Shown piece after piece: positions 1 to 12,000 of a stretch of DNA of 64,000 bases. The stretch covers positions 83,688,070 through 83,752,069 of the forward strand of contig OX465282.1 in assembly GCA_949987705.1 (NCBI GenBank). The letters run 5' to 3'. The DNA is from Thereva unica (Eukaryota; Arthropoda; Insecta; Diptera; Therevidae). A program made the position numbers and the translations under genes. Position 1 is the first letter of the stretch; each line of letters begins with the position of its first letter. The notes under the pieces are model-generated. The model saw nothing but the letters and a program-made list of their open reading frames with translations, had not been told where the DNA came from and ran no database searches.

Positions 1-3000
1 CAAACGGCTGCGACATAGGTTTACCTCGGAGGCGTTTACAGATTCTGCATCGGTTAATTATAGTTTTAACTGCTTGCCTCGCTTTAATAATCCAGAATTT
101 TTCTCTTATACGATTAAGTGTCGCGTTAACCCCTCCATGTAAAGTACGCTCGTGGGCGTCGAAAATAATGAGGTTAGTTAAACAAGAAGATTTTGGAATA
201 ATAACTGGGTTCGTCTCGCTGTATTTTAATTCAGACTCCTGCAAACGACCTGTTATACGCAGAATACCATCGTCGTCTAACTGAGGTTGAAGGGTTAATA
301 TCTTAGATGACCTGGGTACTGTCCCACCGTTCGTCAGCGATACTATCTCTTTACTGTATTCGTTGTATTGAATTGTCTTTATCCAATATTGTTCGGCTCT
401 ATTAAGTTCTTTAGCGTCAAGAAATTGGCGCTCTCTACGGCGGCATTTGAGAGAATCTACAAATCGTAAGACATAAGCTGTAACTCTCAAAAGTCGTTGA
501 TATCTGCTATAGTCCTCTACGTTTAAAATGGGCCTGATAATCTGTACATGGTTTACGACAGTCGCCTGCAAAAATGTAAAAAAACGAGAATTATTTGGAA
601 CTATCTCTAATACAGGCCAATTATCTGATGGCTCATTGAGCCATGAAGGTCCTTTTATCCAAGTCGTCGAGTTGGCGAGTTTCTTCCCAGATACTCCTCT
701 TGTAAGCATATCAGCAGGATTGCACTCCCCTGGACAATGCCTCCATTCAGATATCTTTGTCAACTTACGAATCTCATGAACTCGATGCTGTACGTAAGGC
801 TTGCGTTTTTGATGATCTTGAGATATCCAGTGTAAAGCAATACTCGAATCCGACCACAAATAAATTGATTGAAAGTTTTCGCGGATGTTTTTAAAAAGGA
901 ATTCCTTCAATCGAGCTCCGACTAGGGCGGCAGTCAACTCCAATTTGGGCAGGGTTAGCTCCTTGTTCTTATCCTCCTTCAAAGGAGCAATTCGATTGCG
1001 TGAACATAGAAACGATGTATACACAACACTTCCATTGTAAGAACTTCTTATATAAGCAACCGCTCCGTACGCAGAAGGACTCGCATCACAAAATATATGC
1101 AGCTGCACGCTAAGCCGTTCAGATGATCGATAAATGTAGCGTTCAATGACCATATCTCTCAAATGCGGTAATTGCGTCATAACATTTGTCCAAGAATTTT
1201 GGAATTCTGTAGGAAGGACTTCGTCCCACTTATAATTTTTTCTCCAGGCTTCCTGAAACATCACCTTCAAGCCAACGGTGAATGGACCTAAAATCCCTAA
1301 CGGGTCATATATTCTTGCTAGCGTTTTTAAGATTGAACGTTTGGTTGCAACTGTTGACGTTAAAATATCCTTATTTAAATCGAGTTCTAACGTGTCTGAG
1401 TTCACATTCCAGATAAGCCCTAAAACTCTTTGATTTACCACATCGGTTCGTTCTTCAAATCGCCTTCGTAACTCAATATCATTGGTGTTCCACTTCCTTA
1501 AGTGCATCGAAGCTCGTTTCATTATTTCACAACTTTCACTATAAATTTTAAAGGCTTGCTTGGAATCGTTGACTGCTAACAACAAATCATCCATATAAAA
1601 TGAATGTTTTAATAATTCACACGTTTCCTTAAAATCATTCGATTCATTTTTAAAATGTTCTTGTAACGTAGCACATAAAATGAAAGGACTACAAGCGACC
1701 CCGAAAGTAAGACGTGTCATTCTGTAAATACACAGCTTTGGTAGTTCCATCACATTTTCTATAGGCTTATTAAACCAAAAAAATCGGTGGGAATTCCTGT
1801 CACTTGGAGTTAAGGAAATTTGGAGAAAAGCTTTCTCAATATCTGCTACAAGAGCAATTTTCTTCAGTCGAAAATTTATTAAAATTGTTAAGATATTTGG
1901 CAGTAAATTCGGTCCTGCTAAAAGATTGTCATTGAGTGATAGATTATTACCAGAACGAACCGAGGCATCAAAAACGATCCGCATTTTTGTTGTTGATTTA
2001 TCCTCCCTGTAGACCGGTCTGTGTGGCATATAATAAATAGCAGATCCTTTATCTACATCTTCACTTATTTTTTCAGCTATTCCCATCGATATTAATTCAT
2101 TCATTCCTCTATCGTACTCTAACAATTTCTCGGGATCATATGATAGCTTGCTAACAAGCCGCTGAAAACGTTTTAATGTACTAAATTTATTACTGTCTAA
2201 AACAGGTGTCACATTTTTCCATAAAAGTTTTACTTCATACCGCTTATCCACTTTCATAATGTAATTATTGATATTTACCTCGAAATCATTTTCAGAACTT
2301 TCCCTTGAAATACCCAACATGTCCAGATTCCACATTCGTGTTATGTACTCGTCATCAGAAATACATGTACACAAGGAAACTGATGTAGTTATCAACGCCG
2401 AAGTGCATTCATAATCATTTCCATAAACAGGGCCTTGTATGGTCCATCCAAATACGGTATTTGTAGCGATCAAGTCTTCATCTATGCGCTTTATCTCAGG
2501 CAGAATAATATGTGAGTAATAATCAGCGCCTATTAATGCACTGATTCCACGCTCGATACTTTCCACATTGGTGAGATGATCAGCAAGTATTAGCTGAGCA
2601 AATTTCGAGCCTTCTTGAGATGGAGCTGGCAGAATGTGTTCACAAATCTCAGGCACAACAAGAGCAATTACACTCACAAATTGATCGTTAAATCGAGATT
2701 TTAATACTAAGGACACGCGTTCAAATAATCTCGATGGTCCTTTCTGCTTACTACCGAAAGGTAATATCCTAAGGTTAACTTTATCCACTACAGGTAATTT
2801 AAGTTTAGCCGCTACGCTTTCCGTGACATATGATCGTTGGCTTCCGCCGTCGAGTATTATACGCAAATATTTAAAGGAACTATCAGCCGCAAGGGCTTTT
2901 ACGCACGCAGTTTGTAATAAAACATCTTCAGAATAATTTGAGGTGGCAGAGTATAAACTAGTTGTTGTTACCACTATTTCTTTATTATCAGCCTCTGAAC

Positions 3001-4399
3001 TTTGATCTTTTCTATCACTCGTAACTTTTCGGCTGTAATTTGGATCGCACATTACTGTGGCATGTTTACCATTACATTTCCTACAGCGCCTGTTATTCGG
3101 ACAAGATCTGGAAACGTGACCACGTTTTGTACAACGATAACACCTCCTTTCTTTTTTCAACATTTCTTTTCGTTGACTAAGTGTATGCATTGCGTTGCAT
3201 TCTTCTGTAGGATGTGTGTTTGACTGGCAGAAATAACACGGACTTATCGGTTTTTCATTAGGCGTTAGCAGACTGGCTGTCGTTAGATGTTTGCGATTTT
3301 TCTCTTTAATGTGTGGTTGGATCTGTCGCTTCGGCTGGATCTGCGCAGTTCTCTCCATTGATTCTACCTCACGTTTTACGAATTTTAATAGATCTCGCAA
3401 CGATTGATCACCATAACGAGAGAGAGAAGTTTCTTGATCAGCTGTAGAAGCCGTTTCTGCATCATTAGAAGAAGATTTATCATCAACTTCCTTCCCATCT
3501 TGTGCCCTATAAAAATCAATGGTTAATTCATTTGGCATACACTTCAAAATTATTGATTTAAGCATGACCGTGTAACTCGTAGACGGAACTCCTAATGACG
3601 TCAGCGATCGCATGCTTGAAGTAATGCGGTTGTATAATTTTCGGAGACCGGCCATATCACTTCTTGCCGTTATTTGCGGCAGTGCCATTAATTGCTGCAT
3701 GACATGATCTACCATTTTCTTGTGATCTCCAAATTCTTCCTTGAGCATAGATATTGCTTCTTGATAGTTCGCTTCGGAAGGAGATAAGCCCCTTATAGAT
3801 TCAGCCGCTTTACCACTCAAATGAGCTTGGAGATAATTAAATTTTTCTGTGGGATTCAAGTCATGACGTTCATGCACTGCTGTGCGAAAAAGCTCCCAGA
3901 AGGGCAGCCATTCCAGTAGTTCTCCAGAAAAGGTTTTTAATCCTAATTGAGGTAGTTTCGTTGAGCACTTGCGCCGTTGGGTAGCTTCTCCACATTGTTG
4001 TTCACCGTTAATTCCCATTGATCCTTGTGATCCCAAGGTACGTGCTTGCAAGTGTTGCAATTTAGAAATTCTTTGTTTGAGTCGAGTGATGACAGAAATT
4101 GCCTTATCATCATACTCCGCTATTTCCTCGCACTCCTTTTCTAGATCCTCTGCCTTAAGGGTATTGCGAAGAGATGCGTTGGCCTCTTTAAGGCTTTGAT
4201 GAGCTGCCGTTAGTCGCCCTAAATATACCGTTAATTCCTCTTCGATAACGTCGAGATTCCCGGCGTTTACATCGTTAATTTGGGACTCCGGCGAATCTAA
4301 ATAATCAAGAGCGGTGTTTGCTAATCGCGTTATTTGTCCACGAAAAACCCCCCGCGCGGCTTTATCCACAATTTCGATCACCACGTCTTTACTGCAATC
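1..4399 (-). CDS. BEL/Pao (BEL-1) Gag-Pol polyprotein, partial at window edge
   Basis: One minus-strand frame is open from 4399 to the left edge (about 1,466 codons) and carries a BEL/Pao polyprotein in canonical order. A Gag with the 'GELLEWLPFW' type DUF1759 region is followed by Cys/His knuckles (CYRCTKRGHVSRSC and flanking Cys pairs, about 3060-3240), an aspartic protease (LDGGSQRSYV, about 2840), reverse transcriptase with YMDD at 1586-1597, RNase H (FCDASPSAYG), and the start of the integrase H2C2 finger (CRICKRLRGKP) at the edge. The integrase core lies outside the window. No ATG occurs in frame until 4018, inside Gag. GTG codons at 4384 and 4381 follow the in-frame stop, so either the start was mutated or initiation is non-AUG. 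The unbroken frame implies a young copy. Family assignment is firm; activity is unknown. Confidence 0.93.
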
Positions 4400-4423
4400 T
4401 CAGTTAATTACTACCCGTCAATC

Positions 4424-4441
4424 TCCCGGGTTTCGGCACCA
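4424..4441 (-). other. BEL-1 primer binding site (tRNA-Phe)
   Basis: The plus strand reads TCCCGGGTTTCGGCACCA, which is the 3' end of eukaryotic tRNA-Phe(GAA) including CCA. On the minus strand it is therefore an 18-nt primer binding site just upstream of the BEL-1 reading frame. It fixes the element's orientation and shows that its LTR lies at higher coordinates. The tRNA identity is from recall of the tRNA-Phe sequence. Confidence 0.8.
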
Positions 4442-4677
4442 GATTTTAAAAAGAATGAAAAGAGATTGAGTAAAAGTTTCAAAGTTCTTCGGTATATTTG
4501 ATCTTTACAGAGCTTCGCAAAAGACTGATTTCATATTGATCTTTACAATATTGGTTTACCGAATAAAAATTTCAGTAACGGGTTCTATAAAGAGAAATTG
4601 GAATTATTTCATTGTTACAACTACATTAATTCTAATTTTCATATTTGTGTGTGTAATATTTTGTAATATTTTTAACA
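4442..4677 (-). repeat. BEL-1 5' LTR, partial
   Basis: This AT-rich stretch follows the primer site and should be the 5' LTR of BEL-1 in minus orientation. The exact LTR edge near the primer site is not clear; a TG that could begin it lies about 13 nt away. The distal part is cut by the family A LTR fragment at about 4678. No second BEL-1 LTR is in the window for comparison. Confidence 0.5.
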
Positions 4678-4949
4678 CAGTCCACTATAATCACTTTAAA
4701 TTTAATAACTCGCACTTTTTATATCCAAGCTCCACCTTTAAGTAACTTCTGGAACCTTCTCGAGTCCTTTTTCTCGAGCCTAGTGGTATGTTCTTTTCTT
4801 TTCGTCCAGAAGCTTGAAGTTGTCTTCACTTATCGCGCGTTCCAATTTTAGTTTAGTACATAAGTCATTAGTTCAGACATCAACCAGAGTTGTTACCGAC
4901 AATCGTTGGTTATGCTTTTTGACAAACAGATGGCGCATAAATCATCACA
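4678..4949 (-). repeat. Family A gypsy LTR fragment (LTR-a), internally deleted
   Basis: This matches the neighbouring full LTR at 4973-5488 but lacks its first ~130 bp on the plus strand. It also has an internal gap between the 'aataactcgcac' and 'tttttatatccaagc' motifs. The outer end (...aaatcatcaca) is intact and is followed by ATAC, close to the ATAT target sites of the other copies. No internal region is attached. Confidence 0.8.
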
Positions 4950-4972
4950 ATACATTCATTTTCCTTTTATAT

Positions 4973-5488
4973 TGTTACGTTTTTACGGCTTAACGGATTC
5001 GTAGGATTAATTAAGGAATACACTTTTTAATTATCCACACAATAATTTACTTATTACAAACCGAAACACAATTTAATTACAAACACAATTCTTACAGTCC
5101 ACTATAATCACTTCAAATTTAATAACTCGCACTATTAAATTCTATCTATCGCTTTATAGTTCACTTTTAAATCACTACTTTTCACTGTTTTCACTTTAGA
5201 ACACTTTTATCGCCTTTCAAATCAAAACTGACTTTCTCAGCGCCTGCAAGCCGCTTTTTATATCCAAGCTTCACCTTGATTTAACTTCTAGAACCTTCTC
5301 GAGTCCTTTTTCTCGAGCCTAGTGGTATGTTCTTTTCTTTTCGTCCAGAAGCTTGAAGTTGTCTTCACTTATCGCGCGTTCGAATTTTAGTTTAGTACAT
5401 AAATCATTAGTTCAGATATCAACCGGAGTTGTTACCGACAATCGTTGATTATGCTTTTGCACAAACAGATGGCGCATAAATCATCACA
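4973..5488 (-). repeat. Solo LTR (LTR-b) of a family A-related gypsy element
   Basis: A 516-bp LTR on the minus strand. On the plus strand it begins TGTTACGTTTTTACGG and ends TAAATCATCACA. It is flanked by ATAT at 4969-4972 and 5489-5492. No primer site or polypurine tract adjoins it, so it is a solo LTR left by LTR-LTR recombination. It belongs to a subfamily distinct from the LTRs at 8134, 22327 and 31449, differing for example by the CTCGAG-containing segment. Confidence 0.88.
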
Positions 5489-5492
5489 ATAT

Positions 5493-6011
5493 TGTGAAGA
5501 TTTATGCGCCATTTGTTTGTGAAAAAGCATAATCAACGATTGTCGATAACAACTCTGGTTGATGTCTGAACTAATGATTTATGTACTAAACTAAAATTGG
5601 AACGCGCGATAAGTGAAGACAACTTCAAGCTTCTGGACAAAAAGAAAAGAACATACCACTAGGCTCGAGAAAAGGAACTCGAGAAGGTTCCAGAAGTTAA
5701 ACAAAGGTGGAGCTTGGATATAAAAGCGCTTTGCAGGCGCTGAGTGAGTCAGTTTTGATTTGAAAGGCGATAAAAGTGTTCTAAAGTGAGAAACAGTGAA
5801 AAGTGGTGATTTAAAAGTGAACTACATATAAAGCGATAGATAGAATTTAATAGTGCGAGTTATTAAATTAAAAGTGATTATAGTGAACTGTAAGAATTGT
5901 GTTTGTGATTAAATTGTGTTTGGTTTGTAATAAATAAATTATTGTGTGGATAATTAAAAAGTGTATTCCTTAATTAATCCTACGAATCCGTTAAGCCGTA
6001 AAAACGTAACA
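5493..6011 (+). repeat. Solo LTR (LTR-c), head-to-head with LTR-b
   Basis: A 519-bp plus-strand LTR beginning TGTGAAGATTTATGCGCC and ending AAAAACGTAACA. It is flanked by ATAT at 5489-5492 and 6012-6015. It is almost an inverted copy of LTR-b, with only the shared ATAT between them. A TATA element (ATATAAAAG, 5718-5726) precedes a TCAGTT initiator at 5749-5754, and AATAAA signals occur near 5930. Confidence 0.9.
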
Positions 6012-6015
6012 ATAT

Positions 6016-6180
6016 AAACTATTTTTTCATTTTTCAAAACATTATTTTTCACCAAAACAATCAAATACATACATTACTAAAATTCCTATATTTAGTTACT
6101 ATTTTTTTAATATTTAACAAAAAATTTACTTATTATTAGTATCCATGTACATAAGTTATTTCTATCGATGCTCTATTTAT
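6016..6180. other. AT-rich flank, no feature
   Basis: AT-rich sequence between the solo LTR and the Helentron end. No reading frame or repeat is recognised. Confidence 0.5.
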
Positions 6181-6525
6181 TTATATAGTAGCAAAAACCC
6201 GCGTGCGTTGCAACGCCTTTTAATAAAAAAATTTGTTGTCTGTAAAGAGGGTTTACGGACGATAGTTTAACGTGACAACGTCATGAGAAAACATTGACGA
6301 AATGATTGCATACTTTTATGAATAAAATTGAATCATTTATATTAAATTGTCATTATTTTGTATGGATACAAAAAGGAGTGAAATGAAATATTCATTTTGA
6401 TTGATAAATTAGCTTTTATTTGCACTAATGAATTCAAATATGTTTATTACTTTAATGAACAGATTATTTACAAGTAACAATGTGTAGTAACAAATTCATT
6501 TACAGCTTTTATACATGTCTGATAT

Positions 6526-7205
6526 TTAACTTCTTGCAATCTGTGTTATTCTGTTAAGGATAGGTCGATGATAGGAAAAGTATGAAATGAATGGGAGTGT
6601 TTCAAGTGTAATGTGCCTTGAAAAAGTCAAATCGAGGGTTGTTCCTCTCAGCGTTGTTGACTTAGTAACATCTGATGTGCATTCGAGATTGTACATATCC
6701 TTCATGAATTTGAGAAATGTATCATCATTTTTCACGTTTGTGTTGAAGTCGCCACAAGAAAAATTTGGTACATTGGTATCAACTTGCATGATCGGATGCA
6801 CATACTGCCTGTTATGCACGTACGGAAAGAGTGCTTGGTGCAGCAATACACTAATGTTTGAGACACTTGCACTGCGCCAAGTACAATTTTAAACGTTGTA
6901 TCAGCAGTGAAGCATGTAATTTCAGCCAAGCAGACCTCGCCTGTGTTTCTGATGAGACGAGTTGTGTCCGACAATTCAAGGTGGAGAACTTTGGCCGTGG
7001 ATGTTGATGTTAATTTTTGATAGATTGCCACTCCACCAGTTGCGTTTGTATCAGAATCCGATCGATTATTCCGCGTGGTTATACATTCATAATTATTGAT
7101 TGGAACTGGATCAAAATTGTCACGCATCCTCGTTTCAGTCAATACCATATAATCCGATCTTGGTATCACGGGATCCGTTTCAATATCGGCGAAGTGCGCA
7201 GACAA
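6526..7205 (-). pseudogene. Helentron endonuclease domain, broken
   Basis: Two overlapping minus-strand frames (7205-6732 and 6846-6526) carry pieces of an endonuclease/exonuclease/phosphatase fold: 'SAHFADIETD', 'LTETRM' with the catalytic Glu, 'GGVAIYQ', 'GDFNTN' with Asp-Asn, and a degenerate 'SYHRPI' in place of SDHRPI. They follow the helicase segment with a short frame overlap at 7166-7205. At least two frame changes separate them, so no functional protein is made. In Helentrons this domain is fused downstream of RepHel; its role in transposition is not established. Confidence 0.8.
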
Positions 7206-7609
7206 ACTAGGTTTGTCACTACAGTTTGCCCAGCGTTGTTACCGTCATCACAAAATTTCACTGCTTTCGAAGTGATTGTTTGAAGGGCGTGTCCACGGAG
7301 TCGAATGTATTCGTTACGGACATCTCGCGTAGTCTGTGAGTCGTTCCCATCCCGTCCGTGTTTGAAGATAAAAGGCGCATCTTTTTCCGTGATTATGTGC
7401 AAGCCGTCTATATTCGTTACCCGACTCAGCGCCACGTACACCAACTGTTGTGGTTGCTCCGAGGAGTATTTATAAACAATAACAGTAAACGTCCCACCTT
7501 GCGACTTGTGAATGGTAATAGCACAAGCAGGAACGCAAGGAAACTGTTTTCGTTTGCATTTCACAGTTTTCGTCAGTGTAATGTTTACTATTTTCTTACA
7601 CACCGGCAC
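7166..7609 (-). pseudogene. Helentron Pif1-like helicase C-terminus
   Basis: A 147-codon minus-strand frame contains helicase superfamily 1 motifs V and VI as found in Helitron/Pif1 proteins: 'ITIHKSQGGTF' and, about 25 residues on, 'QLVYVALSRVTNIDGLHI'. The upstream Walker motifs and the Rep nuclease are missing. The downstream neighbour is the endonuclease domain. A truncated relic rather than a gene. Confidence 0.82.
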
Positions 7610-7660
7610 CCAGTTAGGAGACAGAGTGTTTGGATTGCTTTGCTTATTGTTGACAATTTG

Positions 7661-8133
7661 ACAAATTTAATCTAATTAAATATTGACAATTTTAATTAAA
7701 TTTTTAAGATTACTACAATCAAATTTTTAAAATTACTACGGGGCATAACGGGACATAACGGGACAATGAGTCATCATTTTTCGTGCATGCAGCCGGCGTT
7801 CATCGTTTTAATAGACGTTGTCACATCAAAAATTATGTGTGCCCAGTCCGGGAAAAGGTATAATGACAAAAAAACAATTTACAAAACTTATTAAAATGTA
7901 AATATGTTAAGATTCGATGATGAAAAATTTTCTACTACGTGCACAATAGACACCTAGCCAAAAATATTCAGAGTCATCCGCGTAGGTTTTGTTATGCCAG
8001 GAGATTAGAGCTTCGATCATGGCGCTCTCCAAATTGTTTTTCCCCAAAAAAGCGACAAAAAGGTCATCAATTTTGCAAATATGGCACCATCAAAATGTAC
8101 AGTTTGGTGGCCCTAAAAAAATTTTAATTGTAC
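7661..8133. other. Intervening sequence, no recognised feature
   Basis: AT-rich sequence. The only visible structure is a short direct repeat of 'ggcataacggga' near 7740-7765. No frame has recognisable homology. Confidence 0.5.
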
Positions 8134-8625
8134 TGTGATGATTATGCGCCATCTGTTTGTCGAGAGGATGAATCAACGATTTTCAGTTGTTGTCTGAACT
8201 AAGAATTTATGTACTAAACTAACGAGCGATAAGCGAAGACAACTTCAAGCTGGTCGAAACTTAAGGAAATAAAAGAACATACCACAAGGAACCAGAAAAC
8301 GAAGGTTCCAGAAAGTAGACAAAGGTGGAGCTGCCTATATAAAAGCGCCTGGCAGCCGCTATCGAGTCAGTTTTGATTTGAAAGGCGATAAAAGTGTTCT
8401 AAAGTGAAAACAGTGAAAAGTGGTGATTTAAAAGTGAACTATAAAGCGATAGATAGAGTTTAATAGTGCGAGTTATTAAATTTAAAGTGATTATAGTGAA
8501 CTGTAAGAATTGTGTTTGTAATTAAATTGTCTTTCGGTTTGTAATAAATAAATTATTGTGTGGATACTTAAAAAGTGTATTCCTTAATTAATCCTACGAA
8601 TCCGTTAAGCCGGAAAAACGTAACA
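8134..8625 (+). repeat. Family A copy 2, 5' LTR
   Basis: A 492-bp LTR starting TGTGATGATTATGCGCC and ending AAAAACGTAACA. It contains TATATAAAA at 8336-8344 and a TCAGTT initiator at 8367-8372, spaced about 30 nt as in arthropod core promoters. AATAAA signals lie near 8546. Confidence 0.92.
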
Positions 8626-8627
8626 AT

Positions 8628-8645
8628 TGGTGTCAGAAGTGGAAT
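8628..8645 (+). other. Family A primer binding site (tRNA-Leu), copy 2
   Basis: TGGTGTCAGAAGTGGAAT lies 2 nt after the LTR. It is complementary to the 3' end of tRNA-Leu(CAG) with one mismatch relative to copies 1 and 3, which read ...GTGGGAT. Confidence 0.8.
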
Positions 8646-8677
8646 TAATTAAGAGATAAGTGAACTAGAACAATAAT

Positions 8678-8934
8678 TGTATGGAAAAGTTCAATAATTT
8701 CCACGAATGTTTCTAGATCAACAATGTTTATTAATTATATAATTGAATATAGATGTACATAAAATCTCGTAACGTCTAAGGATACAAAAGGGCTTCCTAT
8801 TCGCAGCTAATCTGAAAATAAAAATGAGGAAATTCCAAAATTTCCTACATAATATTTTTGACATGAGGCTACTCGATACAAAATGTAAATAATTAATCAG
8901 TAGGTGCATTTTCTTACAAGTACATTTTCTAACA
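8678..8934 (-). repeat. BEL-2 3' LTR
   Basis: 257 bp, nearly identical to 24443-24699. A purine-rich tract (minus strand CAGGTGGGAGTG, 8935-8946) adjoins it and fits a polypurine tract. Confidence 0.95.
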
Positions 8935-9040
8935 CACTCCCACCTGAGTTAATTGAATTGCCAAATGAAATTGACTCACAAATAACAAAAATGTAACGAA
9001 TGACACAAAATTACATGAACAAAGAAAAAAACAAGCTAAC

Positions 9041-12000
9041 CTAACCTAAATTCAACCTTTTAGGCGTTCTAATCTCGCGACCACTTCGTGTCGTTCTTAC
9101 TGTCTCCTTGTCGTCCTCCGCTGATTCTTCATCATCTTGAAATTTTCCCCTTATGGCCTTTGATACACTATGTTTTCGTCTCGCTAGTTTATATTCGACA
9201 TTGTCATCTACTGCCGAGCTACAAAATTCAATCTCCAGCGGATAAATCTGCACTGGTCGCAGCATTGTTCCCGTCGAAGTTTTCAACCTTACTAATCTAA
9301 TCACTCCTTCTCGGCCGGGTATGAGTTCTTCTATTCTCGCTAAAGGCCACTCTCCACGCTTCGAATTGTCAGCTTCCACAAGAACTATTTCTCCCACCTT
9401 AACAGTTCTGAGAGAAATTCCTTTAGAATGAAGAATAAGCTGACCTAAGTATTCACAGCGGAATCTTTTCTTGAGAGTTTTTCTTAGTTCATTACGATAA
9501 CGTAATTTCCGATTATAGTCCATAACCTCTATACAATTCAAGTCTGGTGTCCCAGCTTCTGTGTTTTCTTGTAAAAACATATTGGGAGTCAAAGGCGTTA
9601 AATCTGCACACTCTTCGGAAACATATGTTAACGGACGAGAATTGACTACCGTTTCGCATTCACATACTATAGTTTCCATTTCCTCCCAAGTCAGTGAAAG
9701 TTCTTCCCAGTACACGTCGTAACAACTGTTTCGTTAAGCCTATTAATCTCTCCCACCATCCACCCCACCAAGCTGCGGTCGGTGGATTAAATTTCCAGCG
9801 TATACCCCTAACACTACTGTATTCTTGAACTTTATTCCAATTCACCTGAGAAAGGGCATTGGCAGTCCCAATAAAATTCGTTCCATTATCGCTATAAATG
9901 ATGCTTGGTCGGCCTCGTCTAGCGATAAATCTACGTAAACATTGTACAAAACATTCAGTGGAAATTGCTGAAACCATTTCGAGGTGAACCGCACGATAAA
10001 CTGCACAAGTAAATAGGCAAATCCATGCCTTCTTAGAAGTTCCTGAATTCCTTTCTTTCAGATAAATCGGGCCAGCTAAGTCTACGCCAATTACTTCGAA
10101 TACTTTCGCATCTCTTACTCTATCAATAGGTAGGGGTGGAGAATTTGTTGCTATCCTCTTAGCGTTATATCTTTTACAAACCACACATGAATTTAAAACA
10201 AATCGGATAGTACGACGACTATTCAAAATCCAAAAACGATTTCTCAAGATAGTTAACATGCAGTGCAAACCTGCATGGGATGAATTTTTATGTACATTAA
10301 ATACTAGGCGACTTACTACAGGGTGATTTTGACGTGGTAACAATATGGGAAAGCAAAAGTCTTCAAAATCTTCTCGATGAGACACCTTCGTCTTAATACG
10401 CATTAATTCATCCTCATCAACAAATGGGCACAAATGCTTTATCTTAATATCATCAATACCACTAAAAGAATCTTTTTGAATTAACCGCAAAACTCGTTTT
10501 TCAGCATACTCAAATTCCTTAGTTGTTATATCCCCAGATGTTCGCGATTCTTTTCTCACGGACGCATTGTGTTTAAAACGGATCATCCACGCTACCATTC
10601 GCACAATTTGGTTGTAATTAGAGAAATACTTGTAGTACCAATCAGCATCGGTTGAACTGCACACCATGGAACAGGATGATTTGATTGATTTTCTTCTTTC
10701 CATGTCGATTTCTTCTTCATTATAGGAAATTTCGGTTGAGGAAAAATCGTCCGATGATGTCCTTAACCATTCTGGTCCCAACCACCATCTCGAAGCTAGT
10801 AACTTTTTCGCATTACACCCTCTCGATGGAAGGTCAGCAGGATTATTTGCCCCGAGTACATGGCGCCATTGATCTTTCGTAGTGAATCGTCTTATTTCAG
10901 CCACTCTGTTGCGTACAAAAATATCCCACTGCTCCTCCCGGGTAATCCATGCAAGCACAGTGGTAGAGTCGGACCAGTAGCACACATTATCAATAGGAAT
11001 TGTTAAATCTTTTTCTACACTTTGATATAATCTTACTCCTACAGTAGCAGCCAACAGCTCTAACCAGGGTATAGTCATCTTCTTATTCTGTTTTCTCAGA
11101 GGATTGATTCTCGATTTAGCTTGTATAAGTTGTATATTAACTTGGTCGTCTACGGATATAGTTTTCAAGAACACGGCAGCAGCATATGCCTGCTGACTAG
11201 AGTCACAGAATACATGTACTGAAGAACTTTTCGGTTTGTCCGAACTTAAAAACCAACGGGAAATTTTTACTTCCTTCAAATAAGGTAAATCGCGAACCCA
11301 GTTGATAAACTTATTCTTCACTTCTTCCTCGACCTCCTGATCCCAGTCACTCTTCGTGTCGCAAATTTGTTGGAGAACTATCTTTGGCAATAGCAATACC
11401 GGACACATTACCCCAATTGGATCAAAGAGCCTATGTGCCGCTGATAAAATCGTTCTCTTTGTAATCTGCGAATGATCAAAAGAATCAAAACCATCAAGAT
11501 TTACCTCTAAAGTATCTGTCATCTTATTCCATATTATTCCCAACATATTGGTAGTTTCATTAAAACCTTCTCCTGGATGTTGATGGCTATACTCCCACCC
11601 TCTCAAGTCAAATCTTCCATCGGACATAATTTCAATTGCTTGCTTCATAAAAATCTCTAGCTCTATTGTGTCATTAACACTGCTGACACAATTATCCACG
11701 TAAAAGCTGCTTAGTAATTTGTTTAGAATTTCAATAGAATAAAGTTTCTTTTTATTCTCGCAGTCCTCCCTGGTTTTCTTCAAATGATAATTTATCACTG
11801 AACCCAACAAAAATGGACTACTAGTCACACCGAACACTACGCGGCAATGTCTAAAAGTTATCAATTTACCTTCTTCATTACTCCACAAGAATCGCAGAAA
11901 GTCTTTATCCTGATCAACCAAACCGATTTGGAGAAAAGCTTTTCGGATGTCTGAAACAACACCAATTTTGTTGATTCTAAATCGTGTTATCATGGAGGGA

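Larger units (their letters stand above)
6181..7660 (-). mobile_element. Helentron (Helitron2-type) remnant, 5'-truncated
   Basis: On the minus strand a Pif1-like helicase C-terminus is followed by an endonuclease/exonuclease/phosphatase domain and then a Helentron-style 3' end. That end contains the palindrome GGCGTTGCAACGC followed by ACGCGGGTTTTTGCTA (plus strand 6188-6220). The arrangement RepHel plus C-terminal endonuclease is known for Helentrons. The Rep domain and most of the helicase are absent, and the frames are broken. The left limit is inferred from the end motif; the right limit is where homology to the helicase stops. Confidence 0.75.

Noticed and set aside
8129..8133. Target duplication for gypsy copy 2
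   Set aside because: Left flank GTAC and right flank ATAC do not match exactly; mutation or rearrangement is possible, but a clean duplication is not visible.
11691..11702. YVDN instead of YVDD in BEL-2 RT as an inactivating change
   Set aside because: I recall YVDN-type motifs in other insect BEL elements, so it cannot be called a defect without a family alignment.
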